A program made the position numbers and the translations under genes. Source: Sphingobacterium prati (GTDB lineage Bacteria; Bacteroidota; Bacteroidia; Sphingobacteriales; Sphingobacteriaceae). Taken from it: a stretch of 64,000 nt of DNA. Location: contig NZ_JABJWY010000039.1 in assembly GCF_013167215.1 (NCBI RefSeq), positions 193,144 to 257,143 on the forward strand, read 5' to 3'. The notes beneath the pieces were generated by a model. The model worked only from the letters and a program-made list of their open reading frames with translations, searched no databases and was not told where the DNA came from. Positions within the stretch are counted from its first letter, which is position 1. Every line of letters begins with the position of its first letter. Shown here piece after piece: positions 8,549-17,905 of the stretch.

Positions 8549-10432
8549 ATGCAACGATTTGCGAACGAACTTAGGGCATTAACACAATATTTTTTGTTTT
8601 GGCTAATCATCTGTTTTATAGATAGATTTATTTTTATTTTTGCTTTTTTTGAGAAGATCGGAACGGGGCATTTCACCGAAATTTTTAGAATTTATTTTCA
8701 TGGACTAAGCCTTGATTTTTCGGCAGTATCCTATATCTGCGCTCTTCCATTTCTTATTTATTGTATACTGGGATTTTTTCCAAAGGTTCGGCCAAAACGT
8801 ACCATCCTTGATATTTATACGATTAGTGTACTCGTTTTGTTTTTTGTGACGAGTTTTATCAATGTCAATATCTATCGCGAATGGGGGGATAAAATATCGA
8901 AACGGGCTATAGATGCTTTCCTTGCCTCGCCTTCGGGCGCTGTTGCCTCAGCGGAGTCAACGCCCGTATTTCTGCCAATCTTGAGCATGTTGGTGGGGAT
9001 TTTTTGCGGATATTTTCTCTATCGTTGGATGTTCAAAAAAGTCTATTTTTATAATGTTAAGTCGCCAATTGGAAACTTTCTGAAACTAGCATTAGGTGTT
9101 TTCGTACTCTTCACTTTTATTCGCGGGGGATATGGCCGTGCGACATTAAACCCAAGTAAGGCTTACTATTCTGAAGTTACTTTTTATAATCACGCGGCTG
9201 TGAATACCCAATGGGCGCTTTTGCGCGACTTTTTTACCAAAAGCACAAAGTTGAAAAGTCCTTATGATTTCTATGGCTCGGACGAACAAACTATTCGAGC
9301 GCATCTGAAGCCGGTTTTTCAGAGCCAGCCCGATTCGACTGTCGAGGTATTATCTACCACTCGGCCCAATGTCGTGATTATTATGTTGGAAAGTTTCGTA
9401 GGTGATCTCATTCAATCTTTGGGCGGCGAGAAGGCGGTTACACCACATATGGAGGAATTGATCAAGGGTGGAATCTTGTTTGATCACATCTACTCTGCTG
9501 CTGATCGTTCGGATAAAGGAATGGTTGCTATCCTGAGTGGATTCCCTGCGCAGGGACCGGAAAGTATCATTAAATATATTGACAAACATGAAAATATGCC
9601 TGCAATTGGCCAAGAATTCGACCATGCAGGCTATGAAACTTCGTTTTACCATGGCGGGCAAAGTGAATTTTATAATTTCAAGTCTTATATGCTCACGCAC
9701 GGTATCTCCAAAGTAGTTGATAACGCCAATTTTGGACTCGATGCTGAACGCGCTTCCTGGGGGGTGTACGATCATGTGGTATTCAATCAGATGATCAAAG
9801 ATTTTAGTAAGGAAAAACAGCCTTTCTTTTCCACTATTTTCACGCTGATCAATCATGAACCGTTTGAACTAAAACACGGTTATAAATTCGGAAGTACCAA
9901 CAATGCTGACAAGTTCCGAAGTACGGCAAATTACACGGACTCGGTTGTTTTTGATTTTATCAGTAAAGCCAAGAAAGAGGCTTGGTATAAAAATACACTT
10001 TTTGTAATTGTAGCCGATCATGGTCATCGTCTGCCATCGGAAAAATGGGAACTGTACCATCCGAATAGATTCCATATTCCCTTGATCTTTTTTGGGGATG
10101 TCATCAAACCTGAATACCGTGGAAAAATCTTCAATCGGATCGGTAATCAAACGGATTTGGCAACAACACTATTGACACAGCTCAAGCTTCCGACCAATAG
10201 ATATCATTGGAGTCGTGATTTATTTAATCCGACGACTCCACAGATCGCTTTCTATAATTCCAAAGATGCCTTTGGCGCAATCACACCCGAGCAGGCGGTA
10301 TCTTTTGATAATGTTGGCCGAATCATCAATTATAGATCCAATAAAGACTATCCTGCGGCCAAAACGGACAGTATCTTGAATATTGCCAAAGCGTACTACC
10401 AGCAGGTCTATCGTGAATTTCTAAAATATTAA
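8549..10432 (+). CDS. LTA synthase-like membrane sulfatase-fold protein (first of pair)
   Basis: 627 residues starting at ATG 8549 (MQRFANEL). Five predicted membrane helices occupy about residues 1-200. A periplasmic alkaline phosphatase/sulfatase-fold domain begins at RPNVVIIMLESF. Metal-site residues visible are E in MLESF, D and H in VADHGHRLP and H in the RFHIPLIF strand. The nucleophile position is DRSDKG, with serine where LtaS has threonine. The family includes lipoteichoic acid synthase, OpgB and phosphoethanolamine transferases. Gram-negatives lack LTA, so transfer of a head group to a glycan, lipid or protein is the safe inference. It stops four bases before a paralogue, so the two form an operon. 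Confidence 0.85.
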   Translation: MQRFANELRALTQYFLFWLIICFIDRFIFIFAFFEKIGTGHFTEIFRIYFHGLSLDFSAVSYICALPFLIYCILGFFPKVRPKRTILDIYTISVLVLFFVTSFINVNIYREWGDKISKRAIDAFLASPSGAVASAESTPVFLPILSMLVGIFCGYFLYRWMFKKVYFYNVKSPIGNFLKLALGVFVLFTFIRGGYGRATLNPSKAYYSEVTFYNHAAVNTQWALLRDFFTKSTKLKSPYDFYGSDEQTIRAHLKPVFQSQPDSTVEVLSTTRPNVVIIMLESFVGDLIQSLGGEKAVTPHMEELIKGGILFDHIYSAADRSDKGMVAILSGFPAQGPESIIKYIDKHENMPAIGQEFDHAGYETSFYHGGQSEFYNFKSYMLTHGISKVVDNANFGLDAERASWGVYDHVVFNQMIKDFSKEKQPFFSTIFTLINHEPFELKHGYKFGSTNNADKFRSTANYTDSVVFDFISKAKKEAWYKNTLFVIVADHGHRLPSEKWELYHPNRFHIPLIFFGDVIKPEYRGKIFNRIGNQTDLATTLLTQLKLPTNRYHWSRDLFNPTTPQIAFYNSKDAFGAITPEQAVSFDNVGRIINYRSNKDYPAAKTDSILNIAKAYYQQVYREFLKY

Positions 10433-10436
10433 CCCA

Positions 10437-12362
10437 ATGAAATTAAGAGGAATATTAGCACCTTACCTTGCAGTCGCCATGCGTTTTGCTTTTCTTTTAA
10501 TCGTTTATGCCCTACTGCGATGGGGATTTTATCTCGTCAATGCCTCTTTATTTCCTAATGTAAATGCAGGAAAACTGTTTGTGATGTTTGGTGGTGGCCT
10601 ACGTTTCGATATTGTGGCTTTGCTTTATTTGAATATCCTATACATTGTCATGCAAACAATTCCGGCGCCATTCACCTATAATCAGATTTATCAAAGGATT
10701 GCCAAATGGATTTTTGTGGTGGTCAACGCGATAGGAATAGCGCTGAATTTAATCGATTATGCCTATTATCCTTTTACACTAAAACGTACGACAGGTACGG
10801 TGCTAAGTCAATTCTCAAATGAATCCAATCTTTTTAAATTGGCATTCGACTTCTGTCTCGATTATTGGTATCTCCTGCTGGTATTGGCACTGGTTGTTTA
10901 TGGGCTGTCGAAATCCTATCAGCTGATCCAACTGGAAAAGCCAAAGCGTTATTCCTGGAAATCCTTTGTGGTACAGGTTCCCTTCTTTCTGCTGACCGCT
11001 TTTCTATTTATCGGTGGAGTCCGTGGCGGATGGGCACATAGCACCCGTCCGATCACTTTGAGTAATGCCGGTGATTATGTAGATACCCCCGAGGAAATGA
11101 ATATTGTGCTGAATACGCCATTTAGCATTTTGAAAACTTTAAAAGCCGTGAGCCTTAAACCAGTGAATTATTATCCGGAACAGGAGCTGGTAAAGATTTA
11201 TGATCCAATTCATCTTCCGCAGACGGATAAGCCCTTCAATAAAAAGAATGTCGTTGTTTTGATTTTGGAGAGTTTCGCGAAAGAACATTTTGGCGAATTG
11301 AACAGAGACATTCAAGGTGGTAAATACAAAGGCTATACACCTTTTCTAGATTCGTTGATTCGAAATGGCTATACCTTTACAGATACCTATGCCAATGGTC
11401 GTAAATCCATTGATGCATTGCCTTCGGTCATTACGGGTATCCCTTCCATCGGTGAGCCCTTTGTACTCTCGGTGTATTCAGGTAATGAAACCACCAGCCT
11501 AGCTAAACTCCTGGGGAAAAAGGGCTATGAGACCGCATTTTTTCATGGTGCCCCCAACGGAAGTATGGGCTTCTCCGCCTACATGAAGTTAGCGGGAATA
11601 CAACACTATTTTGGTAAAACCGAATACAATAACGATCAGGATTTTGATGGAATCTGGGGAATTTGGGATGAACCCTTTTTACAGTTCACCGCCAATAGGA
11701 TCAATACATTAAAACAGCCATTTTTTGCAAGTTTCTTTTCGTTGTCCTCACACCATCCCTTTAAAGTACCTGAAAAATATCAGGGGAAATTTCCCAAAGG
11801 ACCGCTGCCGGTACAGGAACCGATCGGCTATACCGACAATGCGCTGCGTGAATTTTTTGCGACGGCCTCTAAAATGCCTTGGTTTAATAATACCTTATTT
11901 GTAATCTGTGCCGATCATGCTACCGTAAGTTACCTGCCGGAGTACCAGACCACAGCGGGCGGTTTTCAGATTCCGATTATATTTTATGCCCCTGGGGAAG
12001 GATTGGTCGGCAAAGCAGATAAATTGGTCCAACAGATCGATATTATGCCCACGGTCTTAAATTACCTCCACTATGACGAACCTTATTTTGCATTTGGCTC
12101 GGATGCATTTAAACCGGGAAGGGATAATTTTGTGCTGAACAATAATGCAGGAAGCTATAATTTTTATTATAAAGACTATATGATGTCTTATGATGGTCTT
12201 AAGCCGGTATCGCTTTATAATATGAAGCAAGATCGGTTGATGAAACAAGATTTACTCAATCAGCATCCTGCAATCCTGGATACCATGGAAACCAAGATGA
12301 AAGCTTTTATTCAGCAATATAACAATCGCATGATTGAAAATAAGCTGACCTATAAAAAATAG
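10437..12362 (+). CDS. LTA synthase-like membrane sulfatase-fold protein (second of pair)
   Basis: 641 residues with the same plan as its upstream neighbour: five membrane helices up to about residue 195, then a periplasmic sulfatase-fold domain from KKNVVVLILESF. Conserved elements are the metal-ligand E in ILESF, a nucleophile region GRKSIDALPS, SSHHPF, D and H in ICADHA, and the strand GGFQIPIIFYAPG. It starts four bases after the first copy's stop, so translation is probably coupled. The two are clearly diverged paralogues, suggesting different acceptors or successive steps. It converges on the 12369-13448 gene with only six bases between stops and no visible terminator. Confidence 0.85.
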   Translation: MKLRGILAPYLAVAMRFAFLLIVYALLRWGFYLVNASLFPNVNAGKLFVMFGGGLRFDIVALLYLNILYIVMQTIPAPFTYNQIYQRIAKWIFVVVNAIGIALNLIDYAYYPFTLKRTTGTVLSQFSNESNLFKLAFDFCLDYWYLLLVLALVVYGLSKSYQLIQLEKPKRYSWKSFVVQVPFFLLTAFLFIGGVRGGWAHSTRPITLSNAGDYVDTPEEMNIVLNTPFSILKTLKAVSLKPVNYYPEQELVKIYDPIHLPQTDKPFNKKNVVVLILESFAKEHFGELNRDIQGGKYKGYTPFLDSLIRNGYTFTDTYANGRKSIDALPSVITGIPSIGEPFVLSVYSGNETTSLAKLLGKKGYETAFFHGAPNGSMGFSAYMKLAGIQHYFGKTEYNNDQDFDGIWGIWDEPFLQFTANRINTLKQPFFASFFSLSSHHPFKVPEKYQGKFPKGPLPVQEPIGYTDNALREFFATASKMPWFNNTLFVICADHATVSYLPEYQTTAGGFQIPIIFYAPGEGLVGKADKLVQQIDIMPTVLNYLHYDEPYFAFGSDAFKPGRDNFVLNNNAGSYNFYYKDYMMSYDGLKPVSLYNMKQDRLMKQDLLNQHPAILDTMETKMKAFIQQYNNRMIENKLTYKK

Positions 12363-12368
12363 GCCAGC

Positions 12369-13448
12369 TTACTCCCGTTGTCTTTTCTGAAATTGCGCCC
12401 TGATACTCCTGTCAACAACAAATAGGATGAGGTCATAGACGATATAGATCAGAGGTAGCGTAAATAAGACCAGGAGGATATAGCCCCGGGCATTATGCTC
12501 AAAAATGCCATTGATCAAGAAATTTGCCAGACTGGTCCAAAACCAGCAAAAGCCGTAAAATGACGCCGGTACAATAAGATTTCCTAGCAGCAGTGCATAA
12601 CGATAAGCGCCTATTTTGTATTTTTTGTAGATATACCTGATGTGCAAATAGAGCAATAGAATGGATCCGACTAGGGCAAGGACTTCGGGATGGATCCAAA
12701 GGAGTGCCTGTGCGGGACAGGATATTTTTTCGCCTACTTCGATTGTAAAACTGCCCTGTTTTCCCGGGGATTCAATGATCCAGTGAATGAGCGTGTCAGT
12801 TTGCTCTTTCGGGGCTCCCAAATTTTGAGCATAAGCCTTCATCTTATTTCCTAGGTGCAGGTATAGGTCAATAGGACCGAAAGACGACCAGTACTTGGAG
12901 GGAAATAGGAGGTATTCAATTTGGTACTTCTTCAGAATATCCCTTCGATCAAAGCCCATAAAAGCACGGTACTGAACTTTGATGCTGTTTTCACCCTTCT
13001 GAAGCTTGGCTGTAAAATAAAATGCGTCATTCAGGTTAATTCGTTCCCATTCCGCTTTTCCATAGCTGATCTCATAATAACCATCTTTGAAACGTAGGAA
13101 AGAGAATTTTGTGTCCGATGGATCCAAAGGGACGGATTTAATCTCTTTTTGATTAATGATCACCTTTTCTAATCCATCTAAATTAAGGGCAAGGAATACT
13201 AATGGAAGATTCATGCTTTGCTCGGCATGTACGATATACTCGACTGCGAATTGGCTTTTATATGTGTGGTCGAGGGTATCGTGTACAATATGAATGTTTA
13301 TCCGTTCGTGGAGTACTTTTGCGTTGTTGGCTGGTACCAATTGTGCCGTGATGCTATGTGGGCCATAGGGGTTGGCCATGTTGGCAGAGAGTGTCAACAC
13401 AGCGAGCAAAAGAATCATCGTCAGGCCTATTATCTTTCTGTTCATCAT
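12369..13448 (-). CDS. Uncharacterised exported membrane protein
   Basis: 359 residues, family not recognised. The N-terminus is a signal peptide (hydrophobic about 8-24). Residues about 25-245 form a soluble, beta-rich extracytoplasmic region with a repeated aromatic/basic strand pattern. Four predicted membrane helices follow (about 252-272, 283-303, 305-320, 325-345), then a short basic cytoplasmic tail (FQKRQRE). The paired start codons (MMNRK) leave the first residue uncertain. The layout resembles sensors or scaffold proteins that hang a domain outside the membrane, but no motif supports a function. It stands alone between the sulfatase operon and odhB. Confidence 0.7.
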   Translation of the reverse strand: MMNRKIIGLTMILLLAVLTLSANMANPYGPHSITAQLVPANNAKVLHERINIHIVHDTLDHTYKSQFAVEYIVHAEQSMNLPLVFLALNLDGLEKVIINQKEIKSVPLDPSDTKFSFLRFKDGYYEISYGKAEWERINLNDAFYFTAKLQKGENSIKVQYRAFMGFDRRDILKKYQIEYLLFPSKYWSSFGPIDLYLHLGNKMKAYAQNLGAPKEQTDTLIHWIIESPGKQGSFTIEVGEKISCPAQALLWIHPEVLALVGSILLLYLHIRYIYKKYKIGAYRYALLLGNLIVPASFYGFCWFWTSLANFLINGIFEHNARGYILLVLFTLPLIYIVYDLILFVVDRSIRAQFQKRQRE

Positions 13449-13616
13449 TGTTTATATCCTAAAGCTTTCATGCGCCGGTACATATCCACCGTTGAAAGTA
13501 TAAATTAAAAAGAAGAAATGAAAACCCTGATGTAGATTCGCAGCGGCAAGTTTGGCAAAAGGTACGTCAGACGGTCTATGTGGCGCGGGATAGGGAGCAA
13601 TGATTGATATTCGCAA

Positions 13617-13657
13617 AAAGAAAAGACCTATACGACGATCGTATAGGTCTTTTCTTT
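13617..13657 (-). terminator. Terminator of odhAB
   Basis: A 19-bp perfect stem (arms 13617-13635 and 13639-13657) with a 3-base loop, 21 bases past the odhB stop. The A/T-rich stem ends would terminate transcription in both directions. Confidence 0.9.
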
Positions 13658-13678
13658 GTTATCATATTTTGGTAACAA

Positions 13679-14920
13679 TTATACACCCAACAATAAACGG
13701 GCTGGATCTTCCAATAATTGTTTTACACGAACCAAGAAGCTTACTGACTCACGACCGTCGATAATACGGTGATCGTAAGAAAGTGCGATATACATCATTG
13801 GACGGATCACAACTTGACCATTCTCAGCGATAGGACGTTGGATAATGTTGTGCATACCCAAGATTGCAGATTGTGGAGCGTTGATGATAGGCGTTGACAT
13901 CATAGATCCAAATACACCACCATTAGTGATTGTAAATGTACCACCAGTCATCTCGTCGATCGTTAACTTGTTGTCACGTGCTTTACCCGCCAATGTAGCA
14001 ATCGCTTTTTCGATTTGCTCCAATGACATCGCATCTGCGTTACGGATAATAGGAACAACTAGCCCTTTAGGCGCGGAAACCGCAATTGAAATGTCTGCAA
14101 AATCAGAATACACGATTTCATTTTCTTCGATACGAGCATTCACTGCTGGCCATTCTGCCAATGCTGTTGTTACTGCTTTAGTAAAGAAAGACATGAAACC
14201 AAGACCGATTCCAAATTTCTCCTTGAACGTATCTTTATATTTGGCACGAAGATCCATGATTGGCTGCATATTGACTTCATTGAATGTTGTCAACATGGCC
14301 GTTTCGTTTTTAACAGCTACCAAACGTTTTGCGATTGTTTTACGTAAAGACGATAATTTCTCACGACGTTCATTTCTTGAACCAGCAACTGGAGCCGCTG
14401 CAGGAGTAGCAGCCGGAGCCGCAGGTTTTGCCGCTGGAGCCGCAGTTTTAGCAACAGGTTGTGCTTTTTCAGCATCTTCTTTGGTAATGCGTCCATCTTT
14501 ACCTGTTCCTTTTATTGTCGAAGGATCAATTCCTTTTTCTCTTAAAATTTTTGCGGCAGCAGGAGAGGCCGTACCAGCAGCGTAGCTATCTGGATCTTCG
14601 TCTTTTGCAGCAGCAGCTGGAGCTGCAGTTGATGATGCCTCAGCAGCAGGTGCAGCAGCCGGAGCTGAACCGCCAGCAGGAGCTTCACCTTCTTCAATTG
14701 TACAAACAACAGCACCGATTTCTAAAGTATCACCTTCTTGTGCAATGATTCTTAAGATACCTGCTTTTTCAGCTGGTAATTCAAACGTTGCTTTGTCTGA
14801 TTCCAGTTCGGCGATGTTTTCATCCATCTCCACATAATCGCCATCTTGTTTCAACCATTGTGATAAGGTTACCTCCGTGATTGATTCACCTACGGTTGGT
14901 ACTTTAATTTCTAAGCTCAT
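13679..14920 (-). CDS. odhB: 2-oxoglutarate dehydrogenase E2 (dihydrolipoamide succinyltransferase)
   Basis: Transfers the succinyl group from lipoate to CoA in the TCA-cycle 2-oxoglutarate dehydrogenase complex. 413 residues. The lipoyl domain (1-77) carries the lipoylated lysine K43 in ELESDKATFE. An alanine/proline-rich linker and a peripheral-subunit-binding domain (about 118-150, SPAAAKILREKGID) follow, then another Ala/Pro linker. The catalytic domain starts at about 185 and holds the HxxxDG motif in SYDHRIIDGRE near the C-terminus. It lies 63 bases downstream of odhA, with a strong terminator after it. The symbol sucB is an equivalent name. Confidence 0.96.
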   Translation of the reverse strand: MSLEIKVPTVGESITEVTLSQWLKQDGDYVEMDENIAELESDKATFELPAEKAGILRIIAQEGDTLEIGAVVCTIEEGEAPAGGSAPAAAPAAEASSTAAPAAAAKDEDPDSYAAGTASPAAAKILREKGIDPSTIKGTGKDGRITKEDAEKAQPVAKTAAPAAKPAAPAATPAAAPVAGSRNERREKLSSLRKTIAKRLVAVKNETAMLTTFNEVNMQPIMDLRAKYKDTFKEKFGIGLGFMSFFTKAVTTALAEWPAVNARIEENEIVYSDFADISIAVSAPKGLVVPIIRNADAMSLEQIEKAIATLAGKARDNKLTIDEMTGGTFTITNGGVFGSMMSTPIINAPQSAILGMHNIIQRPIAENGQVVIRPMMYIALSYDHRIIDGRESVSFLVRVKQLLEDPARLLLGV

Positions 14921-14983
14921 ATATAATGTTCTTTATTGACAATTGCGTCCTATAGATAAGACGCAATTGATTTTAAATTGTTT

Positions 14984-17725
14984 TTATTCGAATGATTTAT
15001 TTAAGATTGCTGCTTGTTGGGCAACGTGTTGTTTCATATAACCTGTCGCTGTACTTCCGCTTTCTTTACGTGCTACGAAACCTGTAAACGCAATGTCGGT
15101 ACCCATCAGTTTGCGGCAGTAGTAAGACCATGCGCCCATGTTCTCATTTTCCTCTTGCACCCATACAAACTCTTTGGCCTTGTTGTATTTTTTACGGATC
15201 GCTTTCAACTGCTCAGCCGGAATTGGGAATAACTGCTCGAGGCGAACAATCGCAACATCTTTACGTTTGTCAGCTTCTTGTTTTTCCAATAAATCATAGT
15301 AAACTTTACCAGAACAGAACAATACACGTTTTACATCTTTTGCAGCAACATTTGCATCGTCAATCACTTCCTGGAATACGCCTTCCGTGAAGTCTTTCAG
15401 TGGAGAAACTACTTTCGGGTGACGCAACAACGATTTTGGCGTAAAGACCACCAATGGCTTGCGGAATTCACGTACCAGTTGACGGCGCAACAAATGGAAG
15501 TAGTTTGCCGGTGATGTACAGTTTGCCAAGATCATGTTCTCATCCGCACATAATTCCAGGAATCTCTCGATACGTGCCGAGGAGTGTTCAGGCCCCTGTC
15601 CTTCCATACCGTGTGGCAACATCATCACCAAACCGTTTGAACGTTTCCATTTTGTTTCTGCACTTGACAAATATTGGTCTACAATGATTTGAGCTCCATT
15701 GTAGAAATCACCGAACTGTGCTTCCCAGATTGTCAATGAATTTGGATTAGAAGATGCATAACCATATTCAAAACCCAAAACAGCATATTCTGAAAGTAAA
15801 GAGTTGTAGATCGAGAACTTGTCACCACCTTTGATATTTGCCAATGGAACATATTTCTCTTCGGAATCTTCCAGCGTCAATACCGCATGACGGTGTGAGA
15901 AGGTACCACGTTGTACATCCTGACCTGAAATACGAACGCGGTTGCCCTGATCCAATAATGTCGCATAAGCCATTAATTCACCCATTGCCCAATCGTATGC
16001 ATCATTGCTGATCATTTTGGCACGGTCTTCAAATAAACGGGTGATCTTACGGAAGAATTTTTTGTCCGCAGGTAATGTGGTAATCTCTTTCGCTAATTTC
16101 AGGAACGTATCTTTCGCAACTTGTGTTTTATCGGTTGTTGTTAATACTTCTCCTTTTTTCGCTGGACGTAATCCTTCCCATGCACCTTTAAACATCGGAA
16201 TTTCTTCAGTCAATACTTCAACTGTTTTTGCTTCCTCAAATTTAGTCTGCAATTCCGCTTTAAATTCTTTCTCTATATTTTTCGAATACGCTTCATCAAC
16301 GCTTCCTTCGGAGATTAGTTTTTTTGCGTATACTTCTTTTGGGTTTGGATGTTTTTCAATGATTTTGTACAACAACGGTTGTGTAAACTTAGGCTCATCT
16401 GCCTCGTTGTGACCGAATCTTCTGTAACATAACAAGTCAATAAATACGTCTGTTTTGTATTTTTGACGGTATTCAACGGCTAAGTTGATCGCGTAAACGA
16501 CAGCCTCAGCATCATCTCCATTGACATGGAATACGGGTGAAGATGTAATTTTTGCTACATCTGTACAATATGTGCCAGAACGTGCATCTTTATAGTTTGT
16601 TGTAAACCCAATCTGGTTGTTAATGACGATATGGACTGTACCTCCCGTTTTGTAACCGTCTAGTTTGGACATTTGAGTGACCTCATATACAACGCCCTGA
16701 CCAGCGATTGCAGCGTCACCATGGATAATGATAGGTGCAATTTTCGATGAATCGCCATCATATTTGAAGTCGATTTTAGAACGTACCATACCTTCGACAA
16801 TTGGATCTACTGTCTCCAGATGGGAAGGGTTTGGCGCTAAACTAAGATGCACAGATTTGCCATCGTTGGTTTTTACTTCTGAGGAGAAACCCAAATGGTA
16901 TTTTACGTCACCACCGAAGTTTACTTCAGGATCGTCCGCATAGGTTTTGCCTTCAAATTCAGAGAATACGGATTTGTAGGATTTACCCATAATGTTGGTC
17001 AATACATTCAAACGACCACGGTGTGCCATACCGATCACAAACTCTTGGATACCGATGTCAGCACCTTTCTCGATGACAGAGTCCAATGCAGGGATTAAAC
17101 TTTCCGCACCTTCTAATGAAAAACGTTTTTGACCCAAAAATTTGGTTCCCAAAAAGTTTTCAAAAGCAACAGCATCGTTAAGTTTGTTTAAGATTCTCTT
17201 TTTGGTATCCAAAGAGAATTTTGGCATATTACGATCCGCTTCCATGCGGTCCTGCAACCATTTTATCTTTTCTGGATTACGGATATATTTGAATTCTGCA
17301 CCAATAGAGCGGCAATAAGTGTCTTCAACCAGTTGACGGATGTCTTTTAATGTTGCTGGACCTAAACCCACTTCGACACCTGCATTGAAAACCGTGTTCA
17401 TGTCTGCTTCGGCAAGACCAAAGGTTTCCAATTCCTTTCCAGGGTAGTACTTACGTCTTTCGCGAACAGGATTGGTGTGTGTGAAGAGGTGCCCGCGGTC
17501 GCGGTAACCATTGATCATGTTCAGCACATTGATTTCTTTCAATACGTGCTCAGGGGTAGCCTCGCCTACTGAACTTGTTGTTCCACCAGCATTTTGACCG
17601 AAATCAAAACCTTCAAAGAATTTTTGCCATCCGAAATCTACCGATTGGGGATCTTGCTTGTACGATTGATATAAGCCATCGACATAAGCCGAATCAGCAT
17701 TACTCAAATATGTCAGATTGTCCAT
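14984..17725 (-). CDS. odhA: 2-oxoglutarate dehydrogenase E1 component
   Basis: Thiamin-diphosphate enzyme that decarboxylates 2-oxoglutarate and succinylates the E2 lipoyl group. 913 residues, normal for the family. The N-terminal E2-binding segment (YVDGLYQSYKQDPQSVDFGW) is followed by the catalytic region with EFVIGMAHRGRLNVL, HGDAAIAGQG, the thiamin-diphosphate motif IVINNQIGFTT and GHNEADEP. The transketolase-like C-terminal half has WEAQFGDF and LPHGMEGQGPEHSS. It is the first gene of the odhA-odhB unit, with a TAACTTTG -7 element about 26 bases upstream. sucA is an equivalent name. Confidence 0.97.
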   Translation of the reverse strand: MDNLTYLSNADSAYVDGLYQSYKQDPQSVDFGWQKFFEGFDFGQNAGGTTSSVGEATPEHVLKEINVLNMINGYRDRGHLFTHTNPVRERRKYYPGKELETFGLAEADMNTVFNAGVEVGLGPATLKDIRQLVEDTYCRSIGAEFKYIRNPEKIKWLQDRMEADRNMPKFSLDTKKRILNKLNDAVAFENFLGTKFLGQKRFSLEGAESLIPALDSVIEKGADIGIQEFVIGMAHRGRLNVLTNIMGKSYKSVFSEFEGKTYADDPEVNFGGDVKYHLGFSSEVKTNDGKSVHLSLAPNPSHLETVDPIVEGMVRSKIDFKYDGDSSKIAPIIIHGDAAIAGQGVVYEVTQMSKLDGYKTGGTVHIVINNQIGFTTNYKDARSGTYCTDVAKITSSPVFHVNGDDAEAVVYAINLAVEYRQKYKTDVFIDLLCYRRFGHNEADEPKFTQPLLYKIIEKHPNPKEVYAKKLISEGSVDEAYSKNIEKEFKAELQTKFEEAKTVEVLTEEIPMFKGAWEGLRPAKKGEVLTTTDKTQVAKDTFLKLAKEITTLPADKKFFRKITRLFEDRAKMISNDAYDWAMGELMAYATLLDQGNRVRISGQDVQRGTFSHRHAVLTLEDSEEKYVPLANIKGGDKFSIYNSLLSEYAVLGFEYGYASSNPNSLTIWEAQFGDFYNGAQIIVDQYLSSAETKWKRSNGLVMMLPHGMEGQGPEHSSARIERFLELCADENMILANCTSPANYFHLLRRQLVREFRKPLVVFTPKSLLRHPKVVSPLKDFTEGVFQEVIDDANVAAKDVKRVLFCSGKVYYDLLEKQEADKRKDVAIVRLEQLFPIPAEQLKAIRKKYNKAKEFVWVQEENENMGAWSYYCRKLMGTDIAFTGFVARKESGSTATGYMKQHVAQQAAILNKSFE

Positions 17726-17750
17726 TTACAATTAAAACTATGAAATTTGT

Positions 17751-17758
17751 CAAAGTTA
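17751..17758 (-). promoter_or_regulatory. -7 promoter element of odhAB
   Basis: On the minus strand it reads TAACTTTG, matching TAnnTTTG, about 26 bases before ATG 17725. No obvious -33 TTG at standard distance. Confidence 0.5.
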
Positions 17759-17905
17759 TGAATAAAAAAAGAGTTTCTAATACTGAAATTGAATAATTTA
17801 ATCAATAAATCTATCCAATTATTAACTTTTTTGGCATGATTTAAAAAGGGCTTACAATCCCTACAAATTTCTTTTGTTTTGAAATTATTTATTTCTGCCG
17901 AAGAT

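Noticed and set aside
9350..9856. Minus-strand 168-codon frame opposite the first sulfatase-fold gene
   Set aside because: Antisense shadow; the plus strand carries all catalytic motifs.
13845..14585. Long plus-strand frame (246 codons) opposite odhB
   Set aside because: Lies fully within odhB on the other strand, with no homology and no start signals; high-quality E2 motifs are on the minus strand.
14515..14748. Plus-strand glutamine-rich frame inside odhB
   Set aside because: It is the complement of the Ala/Pro-rich linkers of the E2 protein; composition explains it.
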